Source: Diprion similis (lineage: Eukaryota; Arthropoda; Insecta; Hymenoptera; Diprionidae). From it: a DNA stretch of 64,000 nt. Below the pieces are notes generated by a model. The model made no database searches, was not told where the DNA came from, and saw only the letters and a list, made by a program, of their open reading frames with translations. The translations under genes were made by a program, and so were the position numbers. The stretch lies in the NCBI RefSeq assembly GCF_021155765.1, contig NC_060108.1, positions 13,913,025-13,977,024 of the forward strand. The letters are read 5' to 3'. How positions within the stretch are numbered: the stretch's first letter is position 1; each line of letters begins with the position of its first letter. Below, piece by piece: positions 59,239-64,000 of this stretch.

Positions 59239-62200
59239 ATGTACCGTGTACGTACCGTACCTATACTAGTTTTGGAAATACACGGAAGATGACCAGAAAT
59301 GAAAGAAAAGATTTTTATCGAGACATACTTTTCACTAATGCGAAGTGTTTCTCCGTCCTTCTAAATTAATGAAACGTAAGCGTCTCGTTGTACATATTAA
59401 TATTACCTTTGGAAAATAATATTTGACAAGCTCGCTGCGCGGTTTCTTTAACCTTTCACGGAACGCTGAGAGAAATATGAATAAGTAAGATTCTCAAAAC
59501 GAAAATAGCTCTCAATTTTCCTTGAACAACTTCAGAATCATCATGCGCCCTTTGATGAAAATGCGGCATAAATCGCATTTAACCGAATAAATATGCCAGA
59601 AGTTCTATTCATTGTTAGCAGTTCATCTCAAACAATTCACACGCCATTTTCAACATTTTACGTACGTTCATTCAAAATGACGTACGTTCCCGGGAGCGAA
59701 TGACATACCTACCGTCAGAATTGCAATCGAAAGTTAAAAAGCGTATTATGCTTCCCACTCACGTGCATGCCTCGATCTGCAATTGCTCACTCGGTGGCAA
59801 GTTGACGGGACAACAACGGCGAATTTCTTACTGACTTAATTATCGTTTTTTTCTTTTTTTCGTTCAATAATTTTGTCTCTATCTTTGAGTCCGCGACAAA
59901 CATAGCAGAAATATAAGTCTGAACTGGATTCTTGTGAATGCCAGTCCAGCGGAAAGGAATGCATAGTAGTTGCCTCGGTGCGACTGCTCGATTGAATGAA
60001 ATCATACCATTACCCACAGTACACAAGGAAGCTACCATTATCGCAAAGTTTCCAGAATTGTTTAACTTCTATACGAGAACGCAGTTGGCTGTATGGAATT
60101 GATAGTCGACAGAGGATGAAACTACGGGGGCGAGCGGAAGCGCTCAGTGACTACATGACGTACACTTGGTATGATAATCAAAAGTTTTCTCATCACCCCG
60201 GTCAATGAAAACCATCATAGGACATAACACAAATGAACTCAAAGGTCAACTTTAATCGTGACATTTGGAAAGGAATCGTGCTAATCAACTCCGACAACTT
60301 CATTCGCGTACTTAACTTCGGCACAAGACAATTATTTTGATTGAGCCATCTTCCTTGCTGCAGAGTGCATACCTGTGTGATTTTGTCGTACAAGTCTGCG
60401 CCTGCAACATATGTCGACTCACAAATAATCCATCACACATTGGAAATGATATTTGCGTTGTGTAGATATCTACATCGCTTTTTCAGGCCCCCGCGACGTG
60501 GGTGTAAATGGAAAAGTACGTGGCGGAACCGACTCAAGACAATATTGGACAAACCGCTTTTAGGATCCAGTTGTTTGACAGTTATAAAACAGGATGCGAA
60601 CTAGGATCGGACCCGTCTTGTCATTTAATAATGATTATGTTCGCTTACTTATACGTCTACGTATTTTTTCAGAACCTGTCTCTCATCTCCCATATTTATT
60701 CCAGTACCAGGATCTCTCAATTGGATGACATATGTAAGTATGGCACGAATCAACATATGTAGTTATTTATTTTCTCAAAACTATGTTTTCAAAGTTGATG
60801 AGCAAGTTTTTCGGATACGACTGAATCAATCAGTCTAAAATTTTTACACACGCTTTCTGAATATATTTCTCAGTTCTTGACCGAAGGTTTTTTTCGTCGA
60901 TAAATATTTTCCACTTTGTAAACAAATTAAGGCGAAAACTTTTATGGGGAATGGAATTTTTTTTTCTTTTTTTTTGGGAAGCCGCTGTTTTGTTAAAAAT
61001 TTATATTTTGCTCATTCCTTCAATTATTGACCAGATGATACCGTGTATTAACTGAATCTTTTTTGTTTTTCATTCCGGATGATCCAGTCCAGAGATGTCT
61101 TGCTCACCGCGAGACGCCTTTTTTTTAGAGGTGCTCCCGGAGATTAGCTATAGCAGCTTTAAAGATCATTATTTTTACAAATGAAAAATATAAGAATGAA
61201 GTTCAATGTTACCCCAATATGTATATAAATTTTTATATCAATAAATTAATATGAAAAATCCTTGAAAAATCGCTTGATTCGGCCTCCTGCCTAGGTATAC
61301 CCCATAAATTGATGCCCACGGATGATTTGTTCCGTCATACATTATAAAGCTGCAGTGAATAAGATAATCTGCATAGTAGTGCGGAACATTACTTGCACAC
61401 TATGACAGAGTAAGACGATTCGATGATACACCATATTTACGCCTACGAGCTCTGCAGAGCTTCTATAGATATTTATCGATGTAGACTGTCAAATGCAGTA
61501 GATTATTGACGAGTACATTTGGCTTACGTAAGACATGCAATTATACGTATCGACGTTGATTTATTATCTCAGTATAAAGAGCTATGTCCGAAGAGGGGGC
61601 TCACCGAGCAAAATTTCATTTGTGTACTTAAAATAATCGAGGACAAGCTGCGTCCCTTTGCAGACTCGTCTGTAGTCTGTGTCGTATTGTGTGGTTTTCT
61701 GTACAGCCCAGTACGATCGACTATTAAGCAGGCCCCAGTCGAAATTTAACGCCTGCTTAGAACCTCCAAGTTCCACCGTTGGAAGGTTTTTGAGGATCAG
61801 GAGACGTTTATTTTTATGGGAATTGAAACCCTCTTTAGTGCCTAAAACTCGTATTTAGAGGAAAAATGTAGCATTTTAGGGTCAAATGAGGTTCTCCTGA
61901 GATCTCGTGACTCGAGGGTATATCTGCTAACTTGTCTGCTAATGTTAAAGAACAGATTTCTACTCTTGCGGATCGAGACCTCGCAGGGGAAAGAAATTCA
62001 AATACGCGTTCAAACTCAGTACGGTGATGAGGTCGTTATTTTGGGATTAATCATATTAATACCATTACATGTAGGTATATACATGCAGTGCAGTCGCGTT
62101 GCGCAATTGTGAAAACAACTACTATAGGTGATACCTGTACACCCACAATCGGTTACGGCGATAAGAGCCCGCCGAAATAGGATCCAGCCACCCCGCTGGA

Positions 62201-63805
62201 TAACCGGTGAAGAGACAAAGTTCAGTCCCATTGTGCGATTTATTCTCAGATACGTCGTAATGACGGTTGAGGAATGCAGTCGAAGTCAATTGCAACGGTT
62301 CACCTTAATTTTATTTGTTCAATTCCAATAGTACCTATGTTCATTTGTATTGTTCACCCGATTTTAACGAATTGCTATTGATTTCGTTCGCCACCGAAAT
62401 AATAATCCATGATGGATTTTTGTTAGCAGTAGGTATTCAAATATTTTTCACGGAGGTAAACATTTTTTGTTCATAACTAGGAAGAATTCCCGCAAGCACT
62501 ATGTTACTTTTCATCGATTAAGAGGGTATTCTGGTCTAGAAATTTAGAAAAATCAAACAATCATTTTATTTTTATTTTACGTATTATTATAGCTATATCT
62601 TTTAAGAATATTTTAGCCCAAAATCGATGTGAAATTTACGCAAATTAGTTAGAAACAATCGAAAAAAATATGGGAAATAATCATTTTTGCCTTCAAACAG
62701 TCACCGTTTTCGTATTTTTTTTTCTCTTCTTGATACAGGCTATAGCAACATTCTTACACATCAAAAAAGCTCCTTATTTTTCTCTTCCGGATGAATGGGA
62801 GCACTGGAATCGTGTCACCACCTAAACAACCGATTTTTTTTTGTCATAGCCATATTTGTTTTTCACAAAAATTTAACAGCAAGTTCTTTAAACATCAATA
62901 AAACTTCTGCGAAAAAATGGATAGTGACCATGTGTATGTGTGTTTTTTTCTTCTTTTGTTTGTATCGACGTTCTGTGATTTGACCGCAGACTCGATACAT
63001 CCCTAATAACCAACGTAATATGAGCATTACGTATTCGCAATACATGTACTAGGATTACGAGGTTCCTAGCATTCCTCCCTCTCCAATTCACAGCTCCGGA
63101 TCCGGCTTTGCAATGTATTAACACATTTCATTCTTAGACTAGCTATTATTTTTCTACCGAGTAGTCACTACCAATTTTTATATTTTCTTTTCCATCGAAT
63201 ACACAGATTGTAATTCAAAGTCGATGCACGTTAATCTCGCGTATGTAAACGTTGCGTGATATTTTGACGTAAAAATTACACAACAAATTTTAATTATTCC
63301 GGATTATTATTACAACCATAAGATTTTTCCCTATTGTTCACCCCGGAAACAATAACCGTCGTTCAAATCGTCAATTATTCATTTTGATCAGTCGACGACT
63401 TTACGTAATCGTCATTATGAACACCGGAACAATGTACTGGCAGTCTTTACAGTGTGTGAAATTGAAATGCTAATTGTCTGAACAACAGTGTGCCTGCGCG
63501 TTGAGCTTTTCATATTCGAACTGGGGCAAGCTGATTACTTGTCCGGGAAAATGCACATATTTGTTAGAGATATAATGTTAATTAATTAAGCCAGGGAGAC
63601 AATGTTGGTTAAACCCATTTACTGCTCACTTTATCGAGGACGACGATTATTTGAATGGTAACTAAAGATCTTTAGAAAACTTAGTATTATCGTGATTAAT
63701 ATACTTAATCGTACGGCGCCGTATTGAAACGAGTATAAATTGCGACAGCAAGCTAAACGGTCGAGACAACAACCTTTGAGGTTGGAGAAATGTCTCGCGC
63801 GAGCA
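59239..63805. other. Intergenic region without recognised genes
   Basis: About 4.6 kb of AT-rich DNA. Open frames are at most about 87 codons and uninformative. No RNA gene, transposase or conserved domain was recognised. Confidence 0.5.
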
Positions 63806-64000
63806 GTCCGTGGTGAAATTCATTATATTAACAATCACCATGTGAATCCAATACGTAACAATATTTTCATCCATCCATCTATTAACTCACCAATACATGA
63901 ATAATCGAATCTAATACGTAACAGTCTTTTCATCCATCCATCTATTAACCCGATTGAGCTGCTGGTCCGTGGTGAAATTCATTATATTAACAATCACCGT
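63806..64000. repeat. Start of a tandem/nested repeat array, cut by the window edge
   Basis: GTCCGTGGTGAAATTCATTA (continuing for about 34 bases) occurs at 63806 and again at 63965, a spacing of 159. Inside, ATACGTAACA followed by TTTTCATCCATCCATCTATTAA recurs at about 63851 and 63914, a spacing of 63. The array continues past the window. Confidence 0.8.

Overview
The window is insect nuclear DNA. Genes have short introns with GT...AG borders, AATAAA signals, and small TATA-box genes for secreted alanine/proline/tyrosine-rich cuticle-type proteins. A hymenopteran (possibly a sawfly or relative) is my guess; nothing here proves the order. No prokaryotic, plasmid or viral features were seen.

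Layout. 1-3.9 kb: last eleven coding exons of a condensin I D2 subunit gene (NCAPD2/Cap-D2), plus strand, 5' end outside the window. 4.8-9.1 kb: complete Upf3 (nonsense-mediated decay) on the minus strand, convergent with the condensin gene. It has six constitutive coding exons and one apparent alternative last exon that would give a shorter protein lacking the exon-junction-complex-binding tail. 10-58.6 kb: a dispersed cluster of nine small secreted structural-protein genes, eight on the minus strand and one (40.87-41.62 kb) on the plus strand. Most share one design: TATA box, a first coding exon of only 12-18 bases (usually Met-Phe-Lys-Leu), a short intron, then a second exon holding the rest of the signal peptide and a low-complexity body. 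A complete two-exon beta-tubulin gene (28.7-30.2 kb) lies inside the cluster. The cuticle-type proteins would be secreted by epidermis; the shared promoter design suggests co-regulated bursts around moulting (inference).

42.9-57.1 kb is satellite DNA between two cuticle-type genes. Its core (about 44.6-54.0 kb) alternates two tandem families: L, a 191-bp unit, and S, a roughly 39-bp unit. The L blocks are exactly 9, 10, 15 and 0 full units plus the same 92-bp remainder, so every junction has the same register. Each family carries a 6-4-6 dyad (CTCCTG-ATAC-CAGGAG in L, TGCCTA-ATTA-TAGGCA in S). This core is flanked on both sides, in the same orientation, by a third satellite of 312 bp: decayed copies on the left, homogeneous copies on the right.

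The rest is AT-rich intergenic DNA with two foldback (MITE-like) elements (16.58-17.26 and 59.01-59.24 kb), simple repeats, and the start of another tandem array at the right edge. Exon borders were read by eye from splice consensus, frame and family resemblance; no alignment or transcript data were available.
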